NCBI GenBank assembly: GCA_963747715.1
Contig: CAVVGB010000003.1
Coordinates: 186,001 to 250,000, forward strand
Source: CAVVGB01 sp963747715
GTDB taxonomy: Bacteria > Actinomycetota > Thermoleophilia > Gaiellales > Gaiellaceae
Direction: 5' to 3'
Length of the DNA stretch: 64,000 bases
The translations under genes were made by a program, and so were the position numbers. Below the pieces are notes generated by a model. The model saw only the letters and a program-made list of their open reading frames with translations, was not told where the DNA came from and searched no databases. This document shows, one piece after another, positions 50,261 to 58,687 of this stretch. Every line of letters starts with the position of its first letter. The stretch's first letter is position 1.

Positions 50261-51559
50261 GTCTCGGTCGAACGCTCCCGTAGCCCGCCCGATCTCGAGC
50301 TCGAGGGCCGCCGCGCGGTCCTCGGCGGCCGCGATCGCCTCCTCCAGGCGATCGGCGAGCAGGCGAACGCGATCGGCCGACATGTCGTGCTGGACCTCGG
50401 CCGCCCGGGCCGCGTCCTGGATCCTCCGCTGCAGGCGGTCGACCGTGGTGCGGGCGATGTCGGCGATCCGGTCCGAGACGTCCTTCTCCGCGTGGCGCAC
50501 GAACTGCTCCATGCCCTTCTCGAGCTCTCGGCTGAGCCGCTCGGCGGCGCGCTCCCGCGACTCCTTGATTTGCGCGTCGAAGCGACGCTCGGCGGCCTCG
50601 ATCAGGCGCGTGCCCGCGCGCTCGAACGCCCGGTCGAGTTGGGCGAGCTGGCGGCGCTCGAGCTCAGCGACGCCGGCCGTCAGCCGGGACCTCGCCTCGA
50701 TCTCCTCGCGCTCCACCTGCTCTCGCAGAGAACGCTCGCGGGCGCGCAGCCGCTCGCTGACCTCGTGCAGGGCGCGCCTGCGCTCCGTCGCGTTCAGCTC
50801 GATGTCGGCGCGGCCCTCCTCGAGGGACTCGCTGGCGAGGCGCTGGAAATCCTGGCGAAGCTTCGTGAGCGCCTCTCGCAGCTCGTCGCTCGAGGCGCCG
50901 AGGCGCTCGGCGTCCGCCGCGAGCCGCGCCTCGTACGCGGCGACCTGCTCGCGCTGGCGGTTGCCGAGCTCCGTGAGCTTCGTCTCGAGGGCGCGCTGCC
51001 CGCGGTCGAGGTCGGCCGCCCACGCCATCAGACGGCGCTCGAGCCGCTCCTGCACCGACGCGACGGCCTCGGTGAGCTCGACACGCGCGCGTTCGGCCTG
51101 CCGCTCGACGACGGTGCGCCGCTCCTCGGCGAGCGCCCGCTCCTGCTCGCCCAGGAGATGTGTGGCGTGTGCGCGCTCGCGGGCGAGCATGCGGTCGAGC
51201 TCCTTGCGGCGGGAATCGGCCTCGGCCTCGAGTGCGGCGCTCAGACTTGCCTTCGCCGCGTCACCGACGTTCTCGACCTCGCGAAGCGCTCGCAGTCCCC
51301 GCGCGAACGCATAGAGCCCGCCTTCGGCCACCGCGGCGGCGGCGAGGCCGCCCGCGGCCAGGAAGAGGACCTCCGCGTCGGCGAATTCCTCGATGAGGTT
51401 CACTGCCGCCACCGCGAACGCGGCGGCCGCCGCCACGGCCAGCACGATCGTCAGCGCGAGGAGCGGGCGCTCGCCGAGGCGGCGTGTGACGACTCCCGCG
51501 AACGACAGCGCCACCACGAGGAGCGCAGCGGCGACGGCGATTTCCAGGGCGAGCGCCAT
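50258..51559 (-). CDS. membrane-anchored long coiled-coil protein
   Basis: A 433-residue protein with three hydrophobic segments in the first about 95 residues (LALEIAVAAALLVVALSFAG, then ALTIVLAVAAAAAFAVAAVN and EVLFLAAGGLAAAAVAEGG). More than 300 residues of continuous Glu/Arg/Ala-rich coiled coil follow. It resembles in layout membrane-tethered coiled-coil scaffolds (RmuC, DivIVA-associated or filament-forming proteins) but has no nuclease or recognisable domain. Its stop codon TAG lies within the foldback element. Function unknown; a structural role at the membrane is plausible. Confidence 0.8.
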   Translation of the reverse strand: MALALEIAVAAALLVVALSFAGVVTRRLGERPLLALTIVLAVAAAAAFAVAAVNLIEEFADAEVLFLAAGGLAAAAVAEGGLYAFARGLRALREVENVGDAAKASLSAALEAEADSRRKELDRMLARERAHATHLLGEQERALAEERRTVVERQAERARVELTEAVASVQERLERRLMAWAADLDRGQRALETKLTELGNRQREQVAAYEARLAADAERLGASSDELREALTKLRQDFQRLASESLEEGRADIELNATERRRALHEVSERLRARERSLREQVEREEIEARSRLTAGVAELERRQLAQLDRAFERAGTRLIEAAERRFDAQIKESRERAAERLSRELEKGMEQFVRHAEKDVSDRIADIARTTVDRLQRRIQDAARAAEVQHDMSADRVRLLADRLEEAIAAAEDRAAALELEIGRATGAFDRD

Positions 51560-51581
51560 CCAGGGATCCTAGTCGGAGGAC

Positions 51582-52763
51582 TTAGGCGCTAACCGACTGG
51601 AGCTTGAAAACAAGCGGGCTGAAGGTCGATCCGGCATCGCTGAAGCGATCGAGAGCGGTTTCCGCAATGCGTCCCGCCAGCACGTCCGACGACGTGCCGA
51701 CCTCGAAGGCGCCGTTCCAGGTCATGACAGTGACGACGAACGAGCCGCCGGCCCAGTAGACGATCCCGCTGTCGTGGCGGGCGTGGGTGATCCACCCGGA
51801 TTTGTGCGGGACCGAGACGCCGAGGTCCCCGATGAAGCGGTCGAGCTTGCCCGGGTCCTGGACGTGCGTCAGGAGGTAGAGGAGGTGCCGCGCGTCGCCG
51901 GCCGTGAAGGACCCTGTGAGGCTCATCATCCGTCCACGCCCGACCGAGGCGAGGTGGAGAAGCCGGTGGAAGGACGCCAGATCCCAGGCGGTCGTGTACT
52001 TGCCGATGCCGAACGCGGGCTGGCTCTCGACGCGCAGCGGAATCGTACGGGTCGCCGAGGTTCCAAGGATGTAGCCCCCGTACATGTGCGACTCGGAAAT
52101 GCCAAGCGCGCGCAGCGAGGCGTTCACGCGGGCGGCCCCTCCGCTTTGCGAGCCGCCGAGCCAGGTGAGCAGAGCGTTCGCCGCCGCGTTGTCGGAAACA
52201 ACGATCATCTTGCGCAGCAGCTCGCCGACTCGGCTGGTGGGAGCGGGCTGGGAGCGCAGGACGCGAAGGACCTCGAGCGCGATGCCGAGCTTGAGCGTCG
52301 AGGCGGCCGGGAAGCGTGCGCGGGCGTTCCACGCGGCGCCCTTTCCGGTGCGGAGGTTCTGCACGAACACGGCGGAGGTGCCGCGAAAGCCGAGCGCGAG
52401 TCTGCGAATGCGCCGCGCGAGACCGGGGTCCTCTGCGCTCTGGAACGAGGTCGGCCGACCGGCGCGCGGGAAGCCGTAGACGGGGCCCACCTTCGCCTCG
52501 GCTCTTCCGCCGGCGGCGTTGCGCGCGGTGACGCTGATGGTCGAGTTGCGCTGCGGCAGCGACAGCTTGAGCCGGAGCGTGCCCCCGTCCGTCGCGCGGC
52601 CGGCAACCTCCTTGCCGTTCACGCTGACGATGACGTGCGTCGTCGCCGGGTCGAGTTTCACCACGAGATCGCCGAACGACGCCTGCCTGGGCCCCGGCTG
52701 GACGATGACGGGTCGCTCGAGCGGCGCGATGCGCTGCGCCGGGGGAAGGTCGATCATCATCAC
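51582..52763 (-). CDS. serine hydrolase of the class A beta-lactamase fold
   Basis: A 393-residue protein. Residues about 30-95 resemble a small Ig-like/beta domain. The rest is a penicillin-recognising serine hydrolase with Ser155-x-x-Lys158 (FPAASTLKLG), Ser190-Asp191-Asn192 (VVSDNAAANALL) and Lys-Ser-Gly (VPHKSGW). All three catalytic motifs are intact. No signal peptide or lipobox is seen, which is odd for this fold. The ATG overlaps the UbiA-like stop (ATGATG run), so it is cotranscribed with a membrane prenyltransferase-like gene and a UbiE-like gene. Substrates may include beta-lactams, peptidoglycan peptides or esters. Confidence 0.85.
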   Translation of the reverse strand: MMMIDLPPAQRIAPLERPVIVQPGPRQASFGDLVVKLDPATTHVIVSVNGKEVAGRATDGGTLRLKLSLPQRNSTISVTARNAAGGRAEAKVGPVYGFPRAGRPTSFQSAEDPGLARRIRRLALGFRGTSAVFVQNLRTGKGAAWNARARFPAASTLKLGIALEVLRVLRSQPAPTSRVGELLRKMIVVSDNAAANALLTWLGGSQSGGAARVNASLRALGISESHMYGGYILGTSATRTIPLRVESQPAFGIGKYTTAWDLASFHRLLHLASVGRGRMMSLTGSFTAGDARHLLYLLTHVQDPGKLDRFIGDLGVSVPHKSGWITHARHDSGIVYWAGGSFVVTVMTWNGAFEVGTSSDVLAGRIAETALDRFSDAGSTFSPLVFKLQSVSA

Positions 52764-53494
52764 ACCCGCATCATGACGAGGGCCGCTGCCAGTGCCACCA
52801 CGGCGAGGCTGAGGATGCGAAGCGCCCGTTCCTCGACATCCATGAGGTCGTGCGCCGTGAGCTCCTGCGAGCTCCCGTCGCGATGCTCGACGGTTCCACT
52901 CACGCGATCGACGCGCCGGCGCACTTCACGCACCCGGCTCGAGAGCGTGCGCTGCGCGTAGCTGAGGGCGAAAGCGAACGCGGCGGCCACGACCGCGACC
53001 GGGTCGAGCTCCTCGGCGACGGCGAAGTAGCCGGTCAGGAGCGGAAAGGCTCCCCACGCGAGCGCGAACCAGAAGTCGCCGTGAAAGCGGCCGCCAAAGA
53101 TCTCCAGGTTGTAGGCGACGACGATGAAGGCTCCCGCTGCGACGAAGGCTCCGATCCACGGGTCGACCGTCACCGCACCCACGAGCCCGATCGCCACGGC
53201 GCCCGCAATGGAGAGGACCGCGAGCGCAATCAGGACGGAGCGTGGAATGCGCGTTTGCAAGGGTCGGCCACGCAGCTCGTCCAGCGCGTGCGCGCCGATG
53301 CCGACCGCGAGGAAGAAGGCGACGAGCGCCGGCACGACCCTCGACCACGAAAACTCCGCGGAGAGTGCGGCGCCGATCGCGACGTACGAGAGGTGCCACG
53401 CGGTGTACGGAGCGTGGAGGAGCGTCAGGTAGTCGCGCCACCCGCCCGACGCGAGCGCGTAGAAGGCGGGACGCGTCTTTGTCTCAGTCGCCAC
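52760..53494 (-). CDS. UbiA-like polytopic membrane protein
   Basis: A 244-residue membrane protein with seven or so helices. The loop AHALDELRGRPLQTRIP after the second helix is placed like the substrate loop of UbiA prenyltransferases, although a canonical NxxxDxxxD is not present. YNLEIFGGRFHGDFWFALAW is in the middle. A cytoplasmic charged segment RVREVRRRVDRVSGTVEHRD lies before the last helix. It sits between a UbiE-like methyltransferase and a serine hydrolase, with overlaps on both sides. Prenyl-transfer activity is only a guess. Confidence 0.65.
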   Translation of the reverse strand: MATETKTRPAFYALASGGWRDYLTLLHAPYTAWHLSYVAIGAALSAEFSWSRVVPALVAFFLAVGIGAHALDELRGRPLQTRIPRSVLIALAVLSIAGAVAIGLVGAVTVDPWIGAFVAAGAFIVVAYNLEIFGGRFHGDFWFALAWGAFPLLTGYFAVAEELDPVAVVAAAFAFALSYAQRTLSSRVREVRRRVDRVSGTVEHRDGSSQELTAHDLMDVEERALRILSLAVVALAAALVMMRV

Positions 53495-54209
53495 GCGTGC
53501 CCCAGGTGACGAGGCCGCCGCCGAGGCTCAGGGTCCGCGCCCGTACCTCGTTGATTCCCGCATCCCGCCAGAGCGCGACCTGCCTCTCGAGCGGATGCCG
53601 GCGGTAGAAGTCGCGAATGCTCGGGCCGAGGAAGCGTCCGACCTCGCCCCAGCCACGCGAGACCGTGCGGCCGGCAAGGGGAAGCCCGATGCGCACGTAT
53701 GCCTCCCAGGGGGCCCGCGCCAGGATGCCCTGCGGCACGAAGAACTCGAGGCCCGCGATGCGTCCTCCGGGGCGCACGACGCGCGCCAGCTCGCGCAGGG
53801 TCGCGCCGACGTCGTCGACGTAGCGCAGCAAGTACGTGAACGTGAGCGCATCGAAGGTCGCATCGGCGAAGGGCAATGCCTCGGCACGGCCCTCGGTGAG
53901 CGTGATGCGGTCTTCCAGTCCGGCCGAGGCGACCCGCGCACGGCCGGCCGCGAGCATCTCGGCGCTCTGGTCGACGCCGATGACCTTGCAGCCGTACCGG
54001 CGTACGAGCTCGAGCGAAACGGACGCGGTGCCGCAGGCGACGTCGAGCACGGTGTCGGTCGGGCCCGCTTCGACGCGTGAGACGAGGAACGTGCGCCAGC
54101 GTCCGTCCTGTCCGAACGAGAGGAGCCGCGCGTAGCGGTCGTACGTCCGGGAGATCGGCGCAAAGAGCTCTTGAGCAGCGCGATTGCGCTCGGTGAGCGC
54201 TTCGGTCAC
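53484..54209 (-). CDS. UbiE/MenG-like SAM-dependent methyltransferase
   Basis: A 241-residue methyltransferase: ELFAPISRTYDRYARLLSFG, DTVLDVACGTASVSLELVRR, IGVDQSAEMLAAGRARV and FDALTFTYLLRYVDDVGATL, with ARVVRPGGRIAGLEF. This is the pattern of demethylmenaquinone/ubiquinone methyltransferases. Start GTG 54209 is only 18 bases from the divergent GTG at 54228; longer open frame upstream runs into that gene. The stop overlaps the UbiA-like start. It may methylate a quinone or another prenylated ring. Confidence 0.85.
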   Translation of the reverse strand: MTEALTERNRAAQELFAPISRTYDRYARLLSFGQDGRWRTFLVSRVEAGPTDTVLDVACGTASVSLELVRRYGCKVIGVDQSAEMLAAGRARVASAGLEDRITLTEGRAEALPFADATFDALTFTYLLRYVDDVGATLRELARVVRPGGRIAGLEFFVPQGILARAPWEAYVRIGLPLAGRTVSRGWGEVGRFLGPSIRDFYRRHPLERQVALWRDAGINEVRARTLSLGGGLVTWGTRGD

Positions 54210-54227
54210 GGGTCTATTCTTGCTCGC

Positions 54228-54779
54228 GTGACGCTCGAGGAAGAGCTGGTGGCCGCCCGGGCTGCCGCAGACGGTCACGTGGAGGACGGCGAGGAGATCG
54301 TCGGCGTCGTCCCGGCGGAGCCCGGGGAGGGCGAGCGCGTCTATCTCTGCGCCTACCGGCAGGGCGAGGAGGCGCGGTGGCTCGCGTTCGATTCCGCCGG
54401 GAGCCCGGTGACGGACCGCGGCCTCGTGCGGCGGGCGGTGTCGATCGCCGCCCTGTGCGAGCTGGCGGAGGAGAGCGCGGGCGGTGGCGATCTGGAGGAG
54501 CTCCAGACGGCGCTCGCGGAGCTCCGGCTGACGGAGAACCCGGAGGGGATCGAGGAGGCGCAATCGGCGGCGGCCGATTTGCAGGCGGCGATCCTGCCCG
54601 CGCCACGCGTGGCGAGCGTTCCGTACCTCGACGCCATCGGGGCGGCGGCCGCGCGCCTCGAGCGCGCTCTCGGCGAGGTGGGCGGCTCGCCGTTCGCCGA
54701 GGCAATGAAGAGCGGGACGGCGGCGGCCGAGGATCTGGCGACCGACGTCGTGCGCGGGTACAAGCGACCGCTAGATTAA
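54228..54779 (+). CDS. hypothetical acidic protein (183 aa)
   Basis: A 183-residue Ala/Glu-rich protein. Residues 1-75 form a beta-rich segment (EEIVGVVPAEPGEGERVYLC, RWLAFDSAGSPVTDRGLVRR), followed by mainly helical sequence. No known motif is recognised. GTG 54228 is separated by only 18 bases from the divergent UbiE-like gene. It ends 6 bases before the next small gene, with which it is probably cotranscribed. Function unknown. Confidence 0.65.
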   Translation: MTLEEELVAARAAADGHVEDGEEIVGVVPAEPGEGERVYLCAYRQGEEARWLAFDSAGSPVTDRGLVRRAVSIAALCELAEESAGGGDLEELQTALAELRLTENPEGIEEAQSAAADLQAAILPAPRVASVPYLDAIGAAAARLERALGEVGGSPFAEAMKSGTAAAEDLATDVVRGYKRPLD

Positions 54780-54785
54780 GACGCG

Positions 54786-55085
54786 ATGGAAGGTGGCTTC
54801 AACTTCGGATTCGGCGGGGATCCCGAGGAGATCATGCGCAACCTGCGCGAGTTCGCCGAGCGCCAGAGCGAGGCGGTGCAGGAATCGCAGCGCGAGCACT
54901 TCGCGACGCTGACTCTCAACACGGCGGTCGAGCTGGCGGCGGCGGCGATGAGACAGGTGCGCGTGGACGGCTCCGCAGAAGAGCAGGCCCTCGCGCTTCG
55001 CGATGCGATGCGCATCCTGTTCCCCGAGGCGGTGGCGCTCGTCTCGGCCGCGCGCCAGGGGTTCATGCGCGAGCTTCCCTCTTAG
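54786..55085 (+). CDS. small helical protein (99 aa)
   Basis: A 99-residue protein starting with a Gly/Phe-rich leader, EGGFNFGFGGDPEEIMRNLR, and continuing as amphipathic helices (EQALALRDAMRILFPEAVAL). ATG 54786 follows the upstream stop by 6 bases. The 3' end overlaps a convergent membrane protein gene by 4 bases. The leader is reminiscent of nucleoid- or granule-associated small proteins, but no function can be assigned. Confidence 0.62.
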   Translation: MEGGFNFGFGGDPEEIMRNLREFAERQSEAVQESQREHFATLTLNTAVELAAAAMRQVRVDGSAEEQALALRDAMRILFPEAVALVSAARQGFMRELPS

Positions 55086-55378
55086 AGACTTTCGAGCCCG
55101 CCGCTGTCCACCGCGAAAAGCGGCCACAGCAGCACGGTGATGAACGCGCCGACGATGAGCCCGAGGGCGAGACCCTTGGTGAGGACGTCGTCCGCCCGCC
55201 GGTAGAGCACGCCGCCGACGAGGATCATCGCGAGCGAGAGGAGCGCCGGCGCCCACGCGGTCCAGGAGAACGACGCGATGGCGAGGAGCACACCGGCCGT
55301 CGCGGCGGCCGCGCCGAGGACGACCGCGAGCACGAGCCGAAGAACTCGCGGGGCCCAGTTCATGGCCTGGTCGGTCAT
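55082..55378 (-). CDS. small membrane protein (98 aa)
   Basis: A 98-residue protein with three membrane helices: LRLVLAVVLGAAAATAGVLL, APALLSLAMILVGGVLY and LALGLIVGAFITVLLWPLFA. Starts at ATG 55378, 56 bases from the divergent proline dehydrogenase start. No known family is recognised. It converges with the 99-residue gene. Confidence 0.65.
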   Translation of the reverse strand: MTDQAMNWAPRVLRLVLAVVLGAAAATAGVLLAIASFSWTAWAPALLSLAMILVGGVLYRRADDVLTKGLALGLIVGAFITVLLWPLFAVDSGGLESL

Positions 55379-55434
55379 GCCGGAATTGTCCGCCCGAGGC
55401 CCGCAAGGGTCAAGGTTCCTAGACTTCCGGCGCT

Positions 55435-56358
55435 TTGACGCTCATCGACCGGGCGATCGTGAAGGTCCTGCCGGCCGTGCCGCGACCGGTCGTGCGGAAG
55501 CTGTCGGAGCGGTACATCGCGGGGGCCGAGCTGGCCGACGCTTGCCGGGTTGTCAAGGCGCTGAACGCCAAGGGGAAGATGGCCACGCTCGACGTCCTCG
55601 GCGAGGAGGTTCACAACCAGGACGAGGCGCGGGCTGCGGTCGACGCCTACCGCGACGTCTTCGACACGATCCGGGAGCAGCGGCTCGACTCGAACGTGAG
55701 CGTCAAGCTCACGGGGCTCGGCCTCAAGCTCGACGAAGGGCTCTGCTTCGAGAACGTCTCCGACATCGTTCGCTGCGCCCAGGAGCGGAACAACTTCGTG
55801 CGCATCGACATGGAGGACTCGAGCACGACGACGGAGACGCTCGACATCTACCGCCGTCTGCGCCGCGAAGGGCTCGACAACGTCGGTGTCGTTCTGCAGG
55901 CGTACATGAAGCGCACGCTCGCGGACATCGCCGACCTTGCCGACCTGCGGCCGAGCGTGCGGGTTTGCAAGGGCATCTACATCGAGCCGCCCGAGATCGC
56001 CTACCAGGACTTCGACACGGTGCGGATGAACTTCAACGAGGCCGTCACCAAGCTGCTCGACGTGGGCGGCTACGTCGCCGTCGCGAGTCACGACGAGTGG
56101 GTGGTCGCCGAGGCGGTGCGGATCTTCGCCGAGCGCGAGCTCGCACCGGAGCAGTACGAGTTCCAGATGCTGCTCGGCGTGCGCGCCGATCTGGGGGACG
56201 AGCTCGTGCGCGAGGGCCATCGCCTCCGGATCTACGTCCCGTTCGGCCGGCAGTGGTACGAGTACTCGCTGCGCCGGCTGCAGGAGAACCCGAAGATCGC
56301 CGGCTACATCGCCGCCGACACCTTCAAGCGCATGCGGCCGGGACGCAACAGCTCGTGA
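55435..56358 (+). CDS. proline dehydrogenase
   Basis: A 307-residue monofunctional FAD-dependent proline dehydrogenase with a TIM-barrel fold. Motifs are NVSVKLTGLGLKLDE, FVRIDMEDSSTTTETLDIYR, VRVCKGIYIEPPE, VAVASHDEWVV, YEFQMLLGVRADL and LRIYVPFGRQWYEYSLRRLQ, which together line the FAD and proline sites. It oxidises proline to pyrroline-5-carboxylate. TTG 55435 is the start by family alignment. The partner P5C dehydrogenase is not adjacent. The stop overlaps the YhhQ-type gene (GTGA). Confidence 0.93.
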   Translation: MTLIDRAIVKVLPAVPRPVVRKLSERYIAGAELADACRVVKALNAKGKMATLDVLGEEVHNQDEARAAVDAYRDVFDTIREQRLDSNVSVKLTGLGLKLDEGLCFENVSDIVRCAQERNNFVRIDMEDSSTTTETLDIYRRLRREGLDNVGVVLQAYMKRTLADIADLADLRPSVRVCKGIYIEPPEIAYQDFDTVRMNFNEAVTKLLDVGGYVAVASHDEWVVAEAVRIFAERELAPEQYEFQMLLGVRADLGDELVREGHRLRIYVPFGRQWYEYSLRRLQENPKIAGYIAADTFKRMRPGRNSS

Positions 56359-57041
56359 CCTTCTCCTGGCGGTTCGTCGTCGTCGCGGGAATCTTCGTGA
56401 CGACGCTCGTCGTCTCGAACATCATCGCCGTCAAGCTCGTGGAGGTCTCGGGACGCGTCTTCGACGCGGGGAACATCCTCTTCCCGCTTGCCTACCTCCT
56501 CGGAGATGTGCTCACCGAGGTCTACGGCTTCAAGGCGGCGCGGCGCATCATCATTCTCGGCTTCGCCTGCAACCTCCTCGCAGTCGGGGCGATCCAGGTT
56601 GCGATCGCGTTGCCCGCCGCCGGCTTCTGGACGGACAACCAGGAGGCATACGAGACCGTCCTCGGGACGACGTGGCGAATCTTCGCCGCCTCGCTCTGCG
56701 CCTATCTGGTCGGCGAACTGACGAACTCCTTCGTCCTTTCGCGCATGAAGGTGGCGACGCGAGGGCGCTTCCTGTGGAGTCGGACGATCGGCTCGACGAT
56801 CGTCGGCCAGGGGCTCGACAGCGCGATCTTCGTGACGATTGCCTTCGCGGGCACCGGGGTCGAGCTCGGCGAGACCATCATCACGACGTGGCTGATCAAG
56901 GTGGCCTGGGAGGCGGCGGCAACCCCGCTGACCTACGTGGTCGTAAACCAGCTCAAGCAGCGCGAGGGAGTCGACGTCTACGACTACCCGCCTGGCGACG
57001 GGGGCCTACCGCGACTGCAGGGCGTCGAGGGCGATTCCTAG
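56355..57041 (+). CDS. YhhQ/QPTR-type queuosine precursor transporter
   Basis: A 228-residue membrane protein of the DUF165/YhhQ family: VVSNIIAVKLVEVSGRVFDA, ILFPLAYLLGDVLTEVYGFK, ARRIIILGFACNLLAV, and the C-terminal TTWLIKVAWEAAATPLTYVV. About six helices. Members take up queuosine precursors (preQ0/preQ1), and some bacteria use them for queuine salvage. GTG 56355 overlaps the proline dehydrogenase stop. The 3' end overlaps the convergent LURP-one gene by 36 bases. Queuosine genes are not in the window. Confidence 0.9.
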   Translation: MTFSWRFVVVAGIFVTTLVVSNIIAVKLVEVSGRVFDAGNILFPLAYLLGDVLTEVYGFKAARRIIILGFACNLLAVGAIQVAIALPAAGFWTDNQEAYETVLGTTWRIFAASLCAYLVGELTNSFVLSRMKVATRGRFLWSRTIGSTIVGQGLDSAIFVTIAFAGTGVELGETIITTWLIKVAWEAAATPLTYVVVNQLKQREGVDVYDYPPGDGGLPRLQGVEGDS

Positions 57042-57612
57042 CGCGACCACGACGCGGCGGTCGATGCGCCGCTCGAAGTCGCCGTCGATCTTGAGGATGT
57101 AGCGGTCGCGCATGCCGACCGGCCGGCGCAGCTCTCCGACCTCCTTGCCGTCCATGCGGATGGTGAACTGGAAGATGACCGGGACGAAGTCGCCGTACGG
57201 AATCGCGTCGATGATCCGCCGTAGCAGCGCGACGTTCATGCTCTTCTCCTCGGCCATGGCGAGCTCTTGCTCGTTCGCGTCGTGGATCTTCCAGGTGGAG
57301 CGGAGGATCGACTTCCCGAAGACCTTCTCGAGGACGCCGATGCGCTCGCCTTCGGGCGTCGTCACGTCGTAGCGCGCCTTCGAGCTCGAACATCTGCCGC
57401 GCCTTGATGCGGAAGAGCTCCTGCTGCTCGGACTCGTCGGCGTAGAAGCGGATGTCCTCTTTGAGCGCGAGCTTCTTCTGGCGCACGAACGCGAGCGGCT
57501 CTCCGGCACTCGAGCCGTCCAGGCCGAGCGTGGAGATGCGGTACAGGTTCGCGATCGGCCGGATCAGCTGGTCGATGAAGAAGGCGTCGTGCGCGAAGCG
57601 CTCGTCGGTCAT
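57006..57612 (-). CDS. LURP-one-related (scramblase-like) protein, one apparent frameshift
   Basis: A protein of about 201 residues with the tubby/scramblase-like LURP-one pattern: FFIDQLIRPIANLYRISTLG, LAFVRQKKLALKEDIRFYAD, then LFRIKARQMFE. After removing one base near 57380-57386 it continues SKARYDVTTPEGERIGVLEK, STWKIHDANEQELAMAEEKS and GDFVPVIFQFTIRMDG. ATG 57612 overlaps the fabL stop (ATGA). Such proteins bind membranes or lipids; the role in bacteria is unclear. Confidence 0.8.
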
Positions 57613-58350
57613 GCGAGAAGTGAGTAGCCGCCGTCGACGATCAGCGTGTGACCCCGGATCATTCCCGCCTCAGGAGAGCACAGGAAGCAGACGGCGTCGG
57701 CGACGTCTCGCGGCCCGACGAGCCGTCCCGCCGGCGTTCGCATCTCGTACCACTTCAGCATCTCGTCCCTGTTGGGGAAGTACTCGAGGGCGCCCGTCTC
57801 GACGAGGCCGGCGGACACGGCGTTGACGCGGATGTCCTGCGGAGCGAGCTCGACCGCCAGGTAGCGGACGAGCGCCTCGAGGGCGGCCTTCGACGTTCCG
57901 ACGAGCGCGTAGTTCTCGAGCACGCGCTGTGAGCCGAGGCTCGAGACGGCGACGACCGAGCTTCCCGCCGGCATGGAGCGGCGCCGCGTGGCGGACGAGG
58001 GTGAAGAGGGCGCGGGCGTTCGCGTTCATCGTCCAGTCCCAGTGCTTCTCCTCCAGCTCGAGGAGCGGCTTGATGACGCCGCTCGCGGCGTTCGAGACGA
58101 GGACGTCGAGCGCACCGGCCTGCTCGACGAGCGCCTTCGCCTTTTCAGGCTCGCCGAGGTTCCCGCGCAGGAGCACGGGCTCCGCACCGACCTTGCGAAG
58201 CTCCTCCGCCGTCTCCTCCGCCGCGCGGTCGTTGCGCAGGTAGCTGAGGGCGATGCGCGCGGCGCCGAGCTCGGCGAAGCGAAGCGCGATTGCCTTGCCG
58301 ATTCCCCGCGAGCCGCCCGTCACGAGGACGGACTTGCCTTGAAAGGTCAT
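57609..58350 (-). CDS. fabL: enoyl-ACP reductase III (FabL-like SDR), one apparent frameshift
   Basis: An SDR of about 247 residues. It is closer to Bacillus FabL than to FabG: VSNAASGVIKPLLELEEKHW followed by DWTMNANARALFTLVRHAAP, then SSLGSQRVLENYALVGTSKA (Tyr-x-x-x-x-x-Lys form of FabL), EYFPNRDEMLKWYEMRTPAG and MIRGHTLIVDGGYSLL. It would reduce enoyl-ACP in fatty acid elongation with NADPH. One extra base near 57975-57979 breaks the frame. ATG 58350 overlaps the 94-residue gene's stop. First-strand motif GGSRGIG is intact. Confidence 0.87.
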
Positions 58351-58631
58351 TCTCCGAGCGGAGGCGGCGGCTTGGCGAGCGGAGCGTGGCTCGGGATCGT
58401 CTCCCAGCCGAGGCGCGACTCCGGCTCGATCGGGCCCTCCTCCGCCTTCGAGGTTGCGTGCCCGAGCCGGTCGAGCAGCTCCATCTTCTCCTCGCCGTAC
58501 TTCCGCACGGGATGATCCTCCGGTAGGTCGCGGACGAGCGCGCGCACGCGGGCCCGAAGTTGGTACGCGAAGTGCGGCGTGGCGGGACCGACGAGCGCGT
58601 CGATGTCCTCGATCGTCGGCTCGCCCGCCAT
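58347..58631 (-). CDS. small conserved-type protein (94 aa) upstream of fabL
   Basis: A 94-residue protein: GEPTIEDIDALVGPATPHFA, then YQLRARVRALVRDLPEDHPV and a Pro-rich tail SHAPLAKPPPPLGE. ATG 58631; the stop overlaps fabL (ATGA), so it is translated together with fabL and the LURP-one gene. No known domain is recognised. It is divergent from the DMT transporter with a 56-base gap. Confidence 0.68.
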   Translation of the reverse strand: MAGEPTIEDIDALVGPATPHFAYQLRARVRALVRDLPEDHPVRKYGEEKMELLDRLGHATSKAEEGPIEPESRLGWETIPSHAPLAKPPPPLGE

Positions 58632-58687
58632 CGCGCGCCGACTCTACACCGCGCCCCGGTGAGGTTGAGGCCGTAGCCTTCGAGGCC

